DNA from: Bradyrhizobium sp. CCBAU 51765 | GTDB taxonomy: Bacteria; Pseudomonadota; Alphaproteobacteria; Rhizobiales; Xanthobacteraceae | Length of the DNA stretch: 64,000 bases | Reading direction: 5' to 3' | NCBI RefSeq assembly: GCF_015291725.1 | Contig: NZ_CP030038.1 | Coordinates: forward strand, 7,057,001 to 7,121,000 | Part shown: positions 37,379 to 47,143 of the stretch, piece by piece | How the letters are laid out: every line of letters starts with the position of its first letter | Position numbering within the stretch: the first letter of the stretch is position 1 | The notes under the pieces: generated by a model | Told to the model about the DNA's origin: nothing | The model's input: only the letters and a program-made list of their open reading frames with translations | Database searches by the model: none | Position numbers and translations under genes: made by a program

Positions 37379-37573
37379 ATGCGGTACAAAGTGTTCGTGG
37401 TGGACAGCAACAGGCACGTGATTTGCGCTGCAAAGCTCGACTGCATCGACGAGCAGGCGGCGGGGCGTCGAGCCGAACAAATCTATAGCGAGCACGACGT
37501 TGAGCTTTGGGACCGCGATCGGCTCGTCGCCGTGTTTCGAGGTGCAGCGTCGAATATCCAGGCGATGGGCTAG
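37379..37573 (+). CDS. Small hypothetical protein
   Basis: 64 residues (MRYKVFVVDSNRHVICAAKL), ending with VELWDRDRLVAVFRGAASNI. The pattern of two beta hairpins flanking a helix is typical of small soluble proteins frequent in rhizobia. A GAGGACGGG upstream could serve as ribosome binding site. No function known. Confidence 0.6.
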   Translation: MRYKVFVVDSNRHVICAAKLDCIDEQAAGRRAEQIYSEHDVELWDRDRLVAVFRGAASNIQAMG

Positions 37574-37624
37574 CACCGTCAGAGTAGCCTCCCACAGGTC
37601 AGCGTCAGCCACTCGCAATCGCGG

Positions 37625-37930
37625 TTAATGGTCGTCTTGGTCTAACTCTCGCAACAGTCGACGAAGGAAGTCGCTGGCGTGGTTGTATTGTGCGGCGCCG
37701 TCCAGGATCTGATGAGCGAGTGGTGACATTATGTTGCCAATAGCGTCCGAGCCAATCAGCTCGGTCCGAGATGACCACAACTCCAACAGCCCGTCGGGGA
37801 TGTGTTCGCTCGATCCGAATAGTTTGAGGAGCCGGCCCTCGGCGATACCGTTGTGATCATGGTGGGCCTTGGCCGCATAAAAGGCGAACAAGCCTCGAAA
37901 GGCGTCACGGGAAACGGCAGGCTTAGCCAT
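37625..37930 (-). CDS. Small helical hypothetical protein
   Basis: 101 residues (MAKPAVSRDAFRGLFAFYAA), entirely soluble and helical, with a His-rich spot (KAHHDHNG). It ends FLRRLLRELDQDDH. It is convergent with the small gene at 37379. Family and role unknown; coding character is good. Confidence 0.55.
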   Translation of the reverse strand: MAKPAVSRDAFRGLFAFYAAKAHHDHNGIAEGRLLKLFGSSEHIPDGLLELWSSRTELIGSDAIGNIMSPLAHQILDGAAQYNHASDFLRRLLRELDQDDH

Positions 37931-39041
37931 CGCGTGTCCCCACAGAAGTTCAAATGAATTTGCGAAATCCGGAACTGAACGCCTATTCCCTCGAATCCTC
38001 GCATGAAGAAGATTCTACAGCAGACCGGGAAAAAGCGGCAAGCCCTTTTATTTACGTTAGATGTGCCAACTGCCTGGGCGTGTCCAAACCCCGCTTTTAT
38101 GAGCTCTCTTCTAGGTTGCGTTATCCGCTGATTCGAGGTCCGTCGCCCTGGGTCCGGGTGAGAGCGATAACGCGGCTCGCGCTCACGCGGCGCCGGCCGT
38201 TCATACGGATCGATGCTGATCTTAGCTTACAACTCGACAAGGTCGGTCGTCCGCCTGAGCTAGTTGCGGCGAGATGAGGTTCAACGGCCTCTTCAGCAAA
38301 GAGACAACCGGTGGCGCTAAGTGACCAATCTCTCGCAATCACAGCGAAGGGTGGCCTCTACGCGAGGCGCATGCCACGGCCGCGATCGTCCATCCAAGCA
38401 TGAGTCAACGCATCACTTCTGTGCAGCTCGTCAGCGACGCAAAACAGGAAGAGCCCAACACTCCGCGCACTATTCAGCCGCTTGGACGTCTCGATCACGG
38501 AGAGGACACGTCGCGCACCTGTGGCTCAAGCCATTCCGAGTGCCTTAAGTCGCCATCAGCTGACCACTTCCTTCCGAGTCATCGCTTAGGTCCGCTGGGG
38601 TTGGGGCCGTCGCCACCGCTGTTACGTGTCAGCTGACATCCAATTGACAGCAGATTTCAACGTTCGGTTTCTAATGCCGACAAATGTCAAAAAGCCTGTC
38701 GTATTGCTCTAAGCGTAGTCCTTCAGGCCACGCTGCATCGCTGCGAGTTGAATTGCTGGACAGCAAGAGAGACGCGACGATCGCAGAACGAAACACTTCC
38801 GCCCCGACAAAATTGCAATTGAAAATTGCGGCACAACCACGTAACAATCCTATTGTCAATATTCCTGATCGTTACCAGCATCGTGTCACTTCTTCCGTTG
38901 TTTAATCTTCTGTTGTTTAATCGCGCCCACTCGACGGCGTCGACGCTCGGTCCGATAGCGACTGCCTCTAATTCCGACGTCTCCCTCTAGACCTGACTTC
39001 GATATTCCGATTTTTTGTTTCAACCTCGCGGAGGGAATTCC
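37931..39041. other. Long intergenic stretch, no gene recognised
   Basis: A plus frame at 37954-38277 and others are open, but they lack domains and convincing start signals. The last 40 bases contain the GGAGGG site of the cytochrome gene. Confidence 0.35.
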
Positions 39042-40493
39042 GTGGCTCATAATCCGTCTCTGTTTTTCTATCTTCGGATCAGCGTCCTGTTCATCGTGGG
39101 TGTCTTGCTGCCTCGTGCGGGATACGCAGAATGCGTCGCCGATCCTCAGTGGTTACCGAAAACCCCAACTCCGACGTTTGATCGGCCGCCCCCCCATCCG
39201 GAGCCTGACTGCGTCTTCTACAAGCCAGCCTGGCAGAACTTTTTGTTCGCAGCCCAGCCCACGAATGGAAGTCCGGCCTTCTTGTCTTATCCGACCATCG
39301 GCGACGTCTTCGGGCCTGCCGTCGCACCAACGTTCGCGGCTAAAAGGCTGAACTTGCTGGCCTTGGCACCGCGCGCGCTAAAAGGATCGAACGATCCTAC
39401 GACCGACACGCCGCGGCTTCCGGGACCGAACAGCGCAACGTCGATAAACGCGGGCGTGCGCCAGGCGGGTTTCGCCGGGCTTCTAATCGATCAAGTCGGC
39501 CAACCGATTTTCTACGCGGTTCATATGAACCAGACCTTCGCTGACTTTGTCCGGTCGAAGCAGTTGACCACCAAGGCCGCCGTCGAGAACGCCGACGCAA
39601 ACCTCGAACTCCCCAAAGGAGCGGTCGAGCTGAAATCGGCTTGGCGGGTCGTCTCAAAGGGAAACGTTCCCTCGAACTACATCACGGTCGAGGCGAGTGT
39701 CCCAACGTTGAAGCGCAACGGACAGCTCCTAGAAGTCGACGAATCTGCCCCGCTCCGGAGCGAGACCGTCGCGCTGCTCGCCCTTCACGTGGTCTTTATA
39801 CCAGAGGGCCATCCGGAATTCGTTTGGGCGACGTTCGAGCACGTCGACGCGAACGGCACGCGCGACCTCGCACCAGCCGCCGCTTCCCAACCATCTCCCG
39901 ATAACGGACTGCCCGGCGGCGTGGATGGCCCGGTCAAGGCGCAAGACTTCGTTTTATACAAGGGTGGCACTCTTGCTTCGGCGGCAAATCAGTTCTTGAC
40001 GGACGCCATAATGGCATCGTCGTTCGACGAGAGGAGCCAGACGTTTCTCAGCGGCGGCAACCCGCTACAAACGTCGATTTATCGCATGTTTCCTGGATCG
40101 AAATCCGTTGGCGCCGGGACGGATGAGGACGAAGATATCGTGGATCTCAACAAGTCCATGGCGTCGCTTTTCGCGCAGAATGCGCCGAACGATCCGCGCC
40201 GCAATTACCGACTCGTCGGTGCAATCTGGATGGACAAGCCCGAGCGCTTCGCGCCCGGCATGAAGATTGAAAATCCGGCAGGCATGACCACGGACGATCC
40301 TGCGGCGATCGTCGCCGGTGAAGACGGCCTCTCCAGCATGGCGATGGAGTCCTTCACTCAGAACAGTTTCGTGAACTGTTTCAGTTGTCACGATACCCGC
40401 GTCGTAAAGGATCTGAACGGCAACGTCGTCCTGAAGGCGAAGAAACTGAACGTCAGTCACATATTCTCAAAGTTCGTCATCGATTCAAAGTAG
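39042..40493 (+). CDS. Secreted single-heme c-type cytochrome-like protein
   Basis: 483 residues from GTG 39042 (GGAGGG 6 bases upstream). An N-terminal signal peptide (SLFFYLRISVLFIVGVLLPR, cleavage probably after AGYA) sends it to the periplasm. The body is a large domain without known name; near the C-terminus is one c-type heme site, CFSCH (about residue 445). The next small frame follows after 17 bases and looks co-transcribed. A related secreted protein with CVSCH lies at 56064-57437. The likely role is electron transfer or a redox partner; no enzyme activity can be read off. Confidence 0.75.
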   Translation: MAHNPSLFFYLRISVLFIVGVLLPRAGYAECVADPQWLPKTPTPTFDRPPPHPEPDCVFYKPAWQNFLFAAQPTNGSPAFLSYPTIGDVFGPAVAPTFAAKRLNLLALAPRALKGSNDPTTDTPRLPGPNSATSINAGVRQAGFAGLLIDQVGQPIFYAVHMNQTFADFVRSKQLTTKAAVENADANLELPKGAVELKSAWRVVSKGNVPSNYITVEASVPTLKRNGQLLEVDESAPLRSETVALLALHVVFIPEGHPEFVWATFEHVDANGTRDLAPAAASQPSPDNGLPGGVDGPVKAQDFVLYKGGTLASAANQFLTDAIMASSFDERSQTFLSGGNPLQTSIYRMFPGSKSVGAGTDEDEDIVDLNKSMASLFAQNAPNDPRRNYRLVGAIWMDKPERFAPGMKIENPAGMTTDDPAAIVAGEDGLSSMAMESFTQNSFVNCFSCHDTRVVKDLNGNVVLKAKKLNVSHIFSKFVIDSK

Positions 40494-40510
40494 CCGCGAG
40501 GGAAGGGAAA

Positions 40511-40831
40511 ATGGGTTTTGGGCGAGTGAAGGAAATTCTCGATCAAGGTATGGCGACGTGGCAGCAAGCCAACGGGGAAGCCGATCTCAGTGGCCACGGT
40601 GCCAGTTTCAAATGGGATACGAAGGCAAACCTCCTCGCAGCGATTGGGCACGGAAAGCGCCTAATCCAACCTGAGCTGATCGGGCACGATGGAGCGAGTA
40701 CGAATCTGGTCGTGGATCTGCGAACGGGTATCAGCAGCCCCGCGCTTCGGATGCCCAAGGGCGGTCCCTTCATACCCGACCCTCAAGTCCTCGAGATCGT
40801 CGACTGGATCAATCAAGGATGCCCCGATTGA
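40511..40831 (+). CDS. Small protein co-transcribed with the cytochrome-like gene
   Basis: 106 residues from ATG 40511, with GGAAGGGAA directly upstream and 17 bases after the cytochrome stop. It reads FGRVKEILDQGMATWQQANG, DLSGHGASFKWDTKANLLAA and ends EIVDWINQGCPD. The end WINQGCPD is like the C-terminal helix of small cytochrome or cytochrome-associated domains (xWIxxGxPx), but no CxxCH is present and there is no signal peptide. It may act with the preceding protein. Confidence 0.65.
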   Translation: MGFGRVKEILDQGMATWQQANGEADLSGHGASFKWDTKANLLAAIGHGKRLIQPELIGHDGASTNLVVDLRTGISSPALRMPKGGPFIPDPQVLEIVDWINQGCPD

Positions 40832-41508
40832 ATGTAGCGCATCGCGCCCGTTGCCGGGGTCCGACTGGGGATAAACGATGGAGGTCACGCGCCGCAGGAC
40901 GATATTGATGTATGCTGCAGCACGTGGCTCGCCCGAGATATTGGTCGGAGCGGCCACACGAACTCAGACCGGTACCGTGCGGATATGCCAGACATCCAAT
41001 TCAAGCCTGATATCGCTGCCGAGCCAAGTGGCGTCTAATGACCTCGTCCATTACCCGGCCCGCTTGGCGATAAGCAAGGGCGAGAACGGTGCATGCGCCC
41101 TGTCCTGCAGCGGACGCCAGACTGCCCCGAGCATCGTCAGCTCAAAGGCCACAGGCTTGTCAGCTGAGCAACCCTCCCAAATGAGTTCGAACTTCTGCAG
41201 CGCTCGCTTCTCACGTAGATGATCATCCCTGCCATATATTGCGGAAAACAATTATGCTCATTCTTGATCGAACCAATCGTTCGCCCCGCGAACCACCCGT
41301 GCTCCACATGGGGTTAGCCAAGAGCAGCGAACAGCAGGTGAAACAAAGCGGCAAGACGGAGCACTAGGGCATCGCGTTCTAGGGCTATTTGCCCGCACCT
41401 CCTAACGCCAGCACACTATTCTTCGCTATTGCAATTTTGGCGTGATTGCTATCTGTTGATGCTTTAACAACTTTACATTGCCGGGCTCATTTTTTAGGGG
41501 GTGCTTTG
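40832..41508. other. Intergenic, no gene recognised
   Basis: Open frames on both strands (for example minus 41051-41251) have no recognisable content. Confidence 0.4.
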
Positions 41509-41808
41509 ATGAAAAGGCCGTCAAAGAGCGGTTCTCGCGGAAAGAAAGCAGCTGCCAAAAGGCGTATATTTAAAGCGGCTCGCAAAAAAAAGGTCGCCAC
41601 ACGAAAAACCGCAGCGAAGAAGAAGGCTGCAACCACAGCGCAGGTACGCGCGGCAATACCAGAGCGCATGGGAGCGCTCGGTTGCTGCACGATCAAGCCT
41701 CCGGGCGAGGCAGACTTTCATATTCCTCATCTCACAAAGAAAGACTGCTGCGAGCGGGCGAGAGCCTTGGGCGCGGTGTGCCACTGGAGACCGGGTGAGT
41801 GCGCTTAG
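41509..41808 (+). CDS. Small protein with a histone-like basic half and a Cys-rich half
   Basis: 99 residues from ATG 41509 (AGGGGGTG upstream). Residues about 1-50 are Lys/Ala/Arg-rich (SRGKKAAAKRRIFKAARKKK, then KTAAKKKAATTAQ) like histone H1 or bacterial DNA-condensing tails. Residues about 58-99 hold six Cys in the order CC-CC-C-C (LGCCTIKPPGEADFHIPHLT, KKDCCERARALGAVCHW, GECA), like a small disulfide or metal knot. This combination is unusual. It could bind DNA or RNA, or be a cationic secreted peptide, although no signal peptide is seen. A lipoprotein gene follows after 48 bases. Confidence 0.65.
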   Translation: MKRPSKSGSRGKKAAAKRRIFKAARKKKVATRKTAAKKKAATTAQVRAAIPERMGALGCCTIKPPGEADFHIPHLTKKDCCERARALGAVCHWRPGECA

Positions 41809-41856
41809 GGTTAGTGCGATAAACGCACTTGCAACTAATTGTTGGGGGGCAAGCGA

Positions 41857-42690
41857 TTGCATTACGCGCACCGATTTCCTCTAATCCTCATCTTACTTGG
41901 CGCGTGCTCCGGCTGTGCCGTTCCCCGTTACGACGTTCCTTATGACAAGGCAGGCCAGCCAACGGTTGCGTCGATCGTAGCTCGAGTTCAATGCGAGATT
42001 CGGGATATGGTTCGGGATGATCGACCTACTGATCCCGTGACGTTCAGTCGAAATTTCTTGCTGGATGGTGACTACGATGTAGAGGTGTCGTTATCACTCG
42101 ATGTAAATGACACCGGCGGCCTTACACCTAGCCTTTCTTATGCAACCCCGCTAGCTGCTGCTGCCACTACGCTGACCGTTGCTGGCAGCGCCAATTTGAG
42201 CGAATCGCGCGAGCACAATTTCACCGAAAACATTCAGCTTTCGACTCGGAAGATTTTCCTGGACTGGAAGAACGGCGTCGATCCTCATGAATGCCCGCTT
42301 GTTGCGGACACCCCCCTCGCCGGAACGCTTGGCATTATCGACATGGTCGCAATGGCCAACAGCACCGCAGATTTGGATGAAAGTCGCAAGCTGACAGACG
42401 CGGGAGTTTTCGGCGGCTCAATCCAATTCGTGGTCACAAAGAAGATTACCGCGACAGGACCGACGTGGACGCTTGTGAGATTCAACAACATCTCTGCACT
42501 AGCAGATTTTTCTCAGGTGAACACGGACAAAATCACTCTCGCCTTTGCACTTGGTCCCAACGTCGGAAAGCCGATGCGTGTAGCGAGAGCGCGTAACCGC
42601 TACAATCCTTACGCACATGATTTCTTACAGCAGCTTCTAACAAGCTCAATCAATACTCAACTCACTAGGTTGCAGAACACGCTTCGCTGA
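41857..42690 (+). CDS. Lipoprotein, same family as 51043-51873
   Basis: 277 residues from TTG 41857, chosen because GGGGGG lies 9 bases upstream and gives a proper signal peptide (HRFPLILILLGACSGCAVPR) with lipobox LLGAC. The mature protein has a beta-rich core (DYDVEVSLSLDVNDTGGLTP, LAGSANLSESREHNFTENI-like). It shares order and spacing of features with the lipoprotein at 51043-51873: an early IR/CE helix, the FD-x-N/T-x-D-x-G strand, and a serine-rich S-x-S-R segment. It is predicted to be membrane-anchored in the periplasm. Function unknown. Confidence 0.7.
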   Translation: MHYAHRFPLILILLGACSGCAVPRYDVPYDKAGQPTVASIVARVQCEIRDMVRDDRPTDPVTFSRNFLLDGDYDVEVSLSLDVNDTGGLTPSLSYATPLAAAATTLTVAGSANLSESREHNFTENIQLSTRKIFLDWKNGVDPHECPLVADTPLAGTLGIIDMVAMANSTADLDESRKLTDAGVFGGSIQFVVTKKITATGPTWTLVRFNNISALADFSQVNTDKITLAFALGPNVGKPMRVARARNRYNPYAHDFLQQLLTSSINTQLTRLQNTLR

Positions 42691-43383
42691 TTCTACAAGG
42701 CCATTAGGAAGCTGCGATGATGCCGTTTGTTACAGTCGCAGAAATCGAAGAAGCGGCAAGAGGCAAGAACCATACACGAGGCGTACGATGGTCATTTGCA
42801 TCCGGATCAATTTCGACCGGCCATAACAGATAGAGTCATAAAGAAGACGATGCTCGGCCTTAAGTTCGCGCCGGGGGGTCATCAATGAGGCGATCGATCT
42901 TTTTAGCGCGACGTTTGCGGGATGAATTTCAGCAACGATCGCCTGAGAGACTAGCAAGGATGTGACTTCGGCCATCTTTTGTCCAACTGCCAGATTGCAA
43001 GATCGTGGGAAGGCACTTCTTCTCGCCGTACCGCTACAAAGTCGAAAGCTGTTTGTGCAACTCAAACGCGCTCATGCGCTTTTGGCAAACGTTATTATCT
43101 GCCGTGGGCAGTATCATGCCGAGATCCTTGCTCCCGGAGCAATCAAGTTTGGGCGAGGTCATTTGACTCCAGTAACGAAAATGGGTCATTGAATCTCAAC
43201 CGTCGCTCACGGCGCCCAACAGCCTCTTGCGTCTGGCGTTCGCGAGATTTTTCGCGAATGTGAACCAAGCCACAAAGGCCCGCACCTCAAAACGATAAAG
43301 ATGCGAAACTACCAGTTGTAGCGCACGGCTCTTGAACCCAGCCGCGGACGATCATTCCACCAAGTGATTGAGGGAGAATGTCC
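42691..43383. other. Intergenic, no gene recognised
   Basis: Short overlapping frames on both strands. The AGGGAG site at 43371-43376 belongs to the protease gene. Confidence 0.4.
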
Positions 43384-45021
43384 ATGAGCGATCGCAAGGT
43401 CTTTACAGATAGCGTCACCGAATTGCCCACCCAGCCCGGAGTGACCAAGAGTGGCTTAATGGTGGCTCACGCAAGGAGCGACACCCGCAATGAGACGATG
43501 GAATTGCTCTTTTCACTCGAGATGCCTGACAAGGACGATCTGGAAAAGCGTGTTGCTGAGGGCGAGGTACTATCTGCCGAGCAATTGAGTCAGAAGTACC
43601 GACCCAAAAAGGCCGACGTTGACGCGCTCAAATCTTGGTTGACTGAACAAGGTTTCACCGTCGTCGGCGAGAGCCCGGGCGACAGCGGAATATACGCCAA
43701 GGCCACTGTCGGTCAGATCGAACAAAGCCTGGGCGTCCAAATGGTGAAGGTTACGAAACAAGGAATAACCTACACCGCCGCACAGAATGCGCCGAGCCTC
43801 CCCATATCCGTCGGCGCACCCGTCCATGCTATCATCGGCCTGCAACCATTCCGTCACGCTCACAAGCACATGGCGCGCAAGCTTGTGCACGGCAATCGCG
43901 TCACTCTGGATCGGCACGGGCTCCCCTCGCCAAATATCGCCAATTCTCCACCATATCTTGTTGCCGAGATTCTCCATGCGTACAATGCGAACGCGTTGGG
44001 CGTCACCGGCGCAGGCCAGACGATTGCGATATTGATAGACACTTTCCCAAATGATCACGACATTGCTGAGTTTTGGAAAGCAAACGGGATCGCCGTCGAC
44101 CTGACAAGGATCGGCAAGATCAAGGTGGGCGCTGGCCATCTGCCCGCCCCCGAGGGAGAGGAGACGCTGGATGTCTCGTGGACCAGCGGAATCGCGCCTG
44201 GAGCGAAGATTAAAATCTACGCGACCGGTTCACTTCAGTTTGTGGCGCTCGATCGGGCCCTCGATCGGATCATTGCGGACGCATCGAACGATCCGAGCCT
44301 CAGACAGTTGTCAATAAGCCTTGGACTGGGTGAAACTTTCATGGGAGGCTCGAACGGCGAAGTGGCCACCCAGCATCAGAAATTCCTCAGACTCGCTGCA
44401 TTGGGTGTAAATGTCTTCGTGTCGAGCGGCGACGCCGGCTCCAATCCGAACAGCGACGGGCAAACCCCAAACGGCCCGCTTCAGGCGGAATATGCAGCCT
44501 CGGATACGGCAGTCGTTGCGGTCGGCGGGACCAGCTTGAGGCTCGCACCAGGGGACGGGTCCGTTGCTCAAGAGGATGGCTGGCCGGGCAGTGGGGGCGG
44601 TGACAGCATCTTCTTCACCCGCCCAATCTGGCAAACAGGCAAAGGCGTACCGACCGGAAGTAAAAGGTCGGTACCTGATGTGAGTGCGGCCGCCGATCCG
44701 AATGAAGGAGCGTTTCTGGTCTTGCACGGACAGCCCACCGGAATTGGTGGAACAAGCTGGGCTGCGCCAGTTTGGGCGGGTTTTTGCGCTCTCATCAATG
44801 AGTCACGCCAAAAAGCCGGGCTACCCTCGCTTCCGTATTTGAATCCGCTTGTTTATCCACTCAATGGCACTGGTTGCTTCCGGGACATTACAGCCGGCAG
44901 CAATGGCGAATTCAGGGGCGGGACTGGCTATGACCGCGTCACCGGTTTGGGGGCGCCGGACGTCAAGCAATTGATCGCTGCGTTGACGCAAGCACCAGTG
45001 CAGGCATCCGTCGCAGCGTAG
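43384..45021 (+). CDS. Sedolisin (S53) serine-carboxyl protease with pro-domain
   Basis: 545 residues from ATG 43384 (AGGGAG 7 bases upstream; ATG 43378 also open). Residues about 25-165 form the pro-kumamolisin activation domain (LSAEQLSQKYRPKKADVDAL). The catalytic domain follows, with the Glu-Asp pair in EGEETLDVSW (about 259/263), the oxyanion Asp in SSGDAG (about 350) and the nucleophile in GIGGTSWAAPVWAG (Ser about 458). The end carries the calcium-binding block RDITAGSNGEF, GGTGYDRVTGLG. Family members are acid-active endopeptidases, usually secreted. No classical signal peptide is visible, so export by another route or internal use is open. A terminator follows. Confidence 0.92.
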   Translation: MSDRKVFTDSVTELPTQPGVTKSGLMVAHARSDTRNETMELLFSLEMPDKDDLEKRVAEGEVLSAEQLSQKYRPKKADVDALKSWLTEQGFTVVGESPGDSGIYAKATVGQIEQSLGVQMVKVTKQGITYTAAQNAPSLPISVGAPVHAIIGLQPFRHAHKHMARKLVHGNRVTLDRHGLPSPNIANSPPYLVAEILHAYNANALGVTGAGQTIAILIDTFPNDHDIAEFWKANGIAVDLTRIGKIKVGAGHLPAPEGEETLDVSWTSGIAPGAKIKIYATGSLQFVALDRALDRIIADASNDPSLRQLSISLGLGETFMGGSNGEVATQHQKFLRLAALGVNVFVSSGDAGSNPNSDGQTPNGPLQAEYAASDTAVVAVGGTSLRLAPGDGSVAQEDGWPGSGGGDSIFFTRPIWQTGKGVPTGSKRSVPDVSAAADPNEGAFLVLHGQPTGIGGTSWAAPVWAGFCALINESRQKAGLPSLPYLNPLVYPLNGTGCFRDITAGSNGEFRGGTGYDRVTGLGAPDVKQLIAALTQAPVQASVAA

Positions 45022-45071
45022 AAGCTACACGACGGAGCAAGCTACGGCTCACACCTGCCAATACGCGAGAC

Positions 45072-45109
45072 CGATGCAGAGCTGGCTTTAAGCGACCAGC
45101 CCTGCATCG
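45072..45109 (+). terminator. Hairpin terminator after the sedolisin gene
   Basis: CGATGCAGAGCTGG and CCAGCCCTGCATCG pair over 14 positions with one mismatch, around a 10-base loop, followed by TTTCC. It lies 50 bases after the stop codon. Confidence 0.6.
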
Positions 45110-45589
45110 TTTCCTAACCCGACTCTAAAGCAGCAGCAAACAATTCTGTACCACGCAGTTTCGTGACACCATGGCAGGCTTGATAATCTGTCTAGCTTGG
45201 CAGAAAAGGGCACCAAGCTCGCAGGTTTTATCGTCTCTGTCATCGCGGTACGCTTAGTCATACTTCCGTTCTTTGCTTGCCTCTTTCCCATTGAAGGTCA
45301 CGGCCGGCGAGAACCGACGTCGCATCTAGACGGTAGGGGTGCCTAAGAGACCAAAACAGCAGCCTCGTGCGGGCGTAGTTCGACGGTTAGAACGGCAGCT
45401 TCCCAATCTTTTGAAGCCTCTCCACCGTTCCACATGGTGTCCGTAAACTCCTGTTTCGCAGTGGTTTCTGCGACTCGACCCTCGTATACTTCGGCATGGT
45501 TACCACTCGCAACTCAACGCGTGTTCGTTGATCACTATCGCGAATTCTGCTCACGCCAGCCCCGCTAGATCATCATAAGGATGGTAGAC
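45110..45589. other. Intergenic; holds a tRNA-Gly fragment
   Basis: No coding gene recognised. TAAGG at 45576-45580 likely serves the phosphoesterase start at 45590. Confidence 0.45.
45369..45406 (+). tRNA. Truncated tRNA-Gly (CCC), 5' half only
   Basis: GCGGGCG (acceptor 5' strand), TAGTTCGACGGTTAGAAC (D arm) and GGCAGCTTCCCAA (anticodon 5' stem and loop, anticodon CCC) match the 5' 38 bases of alphaproteobacterial tRNA-Gly. After TTCCCAA the expected GCTGC is replaced by TCTTTTGAAG and no T arm or acceptor 3' strand follows. It is therefore not a working tRNA. Such fragments are typical footprints of element integration or excision, or of rearrangement at tRNA genes. Confidence 0.65.
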
Positions 45590-47143
45590 ATGGGTGCGAT
45601 TTTTCATTTGGAGCACACAAACTTTATTTCGTATCTGATCTCGAAGGAAACAAAGGCTGCGGAGTCGAGGAGACCAGCGCCCCGCACTGACGTGCGAACG
45701 TTGCGTAGTTTCCTCGAGCTGTTTTCCTACGAGAACGGCTACGATCGAAATACGATTTCGAACGACAAGGATTGGCAAGAAACTCTCGGTATCGCCGCTA
45801 GAAGCGCATTGTCTCAGCTTCCCATGGATGACACGCAGATAATGCGTTCTTCGGCGGTAGCGAACGCCTTGAACCCACTCGCCCCATTCTTTACGGGGTA
45901 CAAGCTCTACGTGTTGATTGTCCCGCCCTACGACACAATCGAAGTCGCGGAAGCAAAGGAAGCAAGGAGTTCTGCATTCGAAGAATTCGCCGCTGCACCT
46001 GGTACTTTGGTGCTCATGCCATCCGAAGGTGGCGCGTTCGTAAATGTAATTGACCCGTTTCCGGGGCTGAGGGAACTCGCCTGGTCTCCGGTGGCACCAC
46101 CAGCAACGGTATTCTGGACGCGGAACGGCACAAGTCTCGCACTCAACCTACCGGCGGGTCTCCAATTCTTTAGAGAAACGCTTGCCCCGATTCTTCCTAA
46201 CGACTCCGTCGATAAAATAGACAACGAGCTTGCGGCCCGTGCGGAGCTACGCACCATCCTTCGCATTCTCCACATCAGCGATGTACACTTCGGGCATGCG
46301 CAGGCAGATGAGCGCCGACTCTATCTTGAACAGCATTTGGCGAGCGTCATTAAATCGGTGGACCACGTAGTCCTCTCTGGCGATCTGTTTCACAGCCCTT
46401 CTGCGAAGCTGAAGGCTAGTTTTATGGCATTTCGTCACACCCTAGAGAATTGGACAAAACGCCCCATCATCCTCGTCCCTGGCAACCACGACGTCAGATG
46501 GTGGGGCAACGCGATTGGTCGGTGGCTACGGAACAGAAGTTACGTCTACGACCTCGGATTTACGCCACTAATCATCCATCATGAGACGCGCTTGGTGTTC
46601 TTCTCTTTCGATTCGTGCGAAGTCGGCGATTGGGCAAGAGGAGGCGTAAGCCAGGCTCAGCGCCTACGAATTGCTGTCGAATTCGATCAAGCGAAGAGAA
46701 AGAACAGCGATGTTGAGAAGTACGAGCGAATTGCAATCGTACACCATCATCCCTACGAATATGACGCTCAGCCGACCGCTTTGTATGAACGTCTACTAGA
46801 TAAAATCTTTGGGAACTCAGTAAACTTTCTCACATTCGAAAACGCGGATCAATTCGTCAATTGGTGCGGAATGAGGAAAGTATCGCTCATCTTGCATGGA
46901 CATAAGCATATTCCACACTGCGTGTTGGCAAGTGTCGATATCCGCAACCAGTCTCGGGACCTAATTGTGGTCGGTTGCGGGTCAAGTACGGGCGTTGATG
47001 AAAAGCCGATGTGCTACAACATCGTCGCATTTGATCCCGAGTCCAAGCAATGGGCAGTGTCGTTTTTCCATGACCCAGATGGTGATGGAAGCGGTTTTGA
47101 CGTTCAAAACGTCGCCCTCGACCTAAGAACCGCGTTGCCATAA
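45590..47143 (+). CDS. Calcineurin-like metallophosphoesterase with an N-terminal extension
   Basis: About 517 residues from ATG 45590 (TAAGG 9 bases upstream; ATG 45581 is also in frame). The first about 220 residues are an unrecognised domain. The phosphoesterase core then shows all metal motifs in order: HISDVHFGH, LSGDLFH, VPGNHDVRWW, IVHHHP and LHGHKHIPH. These bind two metals and cleave phosphomono- or diesters. No signal peptide or membrane segment is present, so it acts in the cytoplasm. Substrates could be nucleic acids, nucleotides or phosphoproteins. Neighbours do not decide. Confidence 0.87.
   Translation: MGAIFHLEHTNFISYLISKETKAAESRRPAPRTDVRTLRSFLELFSYENGYDRNTISNDKDWQETLGIAARSALSQLPMDDTQIMRSSAVANALNPLAPFFTGYKLYVLIVPPYDTIEVAEAKEARSSAFEEFAAAPGTLVLMPSEGGAFVNVIDPFPGLRELAWSPVAPPATVFWTRNGTSLALNLPAGLQFFRETLAPILPNDSVDKIDNELAARAELRTILRILHISDVHFGHAQADERRLYLEQHLASVIKSVDHVVLSGDLFHSPSAKLKASFMAFRHTLENWTKRPIILVPGNHDVRWWGNAIGRWLRNRSYVYDLGFTPLIIHHETRLVFFSFDSCEVGDWARGGVSQAQRLRIAVEFDQAKRKNSDVEKYERIAIVHHHPYEYDAQPTALYERLLDKIFGNSVNFLTFENADQFVNWCGMRKVSLILHGHKHIPHCVLASVDIRNQSRDLIVVGCGSSTGVDEKPMCYNIVAFDPESKQWAVSFFHDPDGDGSGFDVQNVALDLRTALP

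Noticed and set aside
37954..38277. Plus-strand frame of 107 codons beginning MNLRNPELNAYSLESS
   Set aside because: It starts only 24 bases from a divergent gene, the second half is Arg-rich without structure, and no family is recognised.
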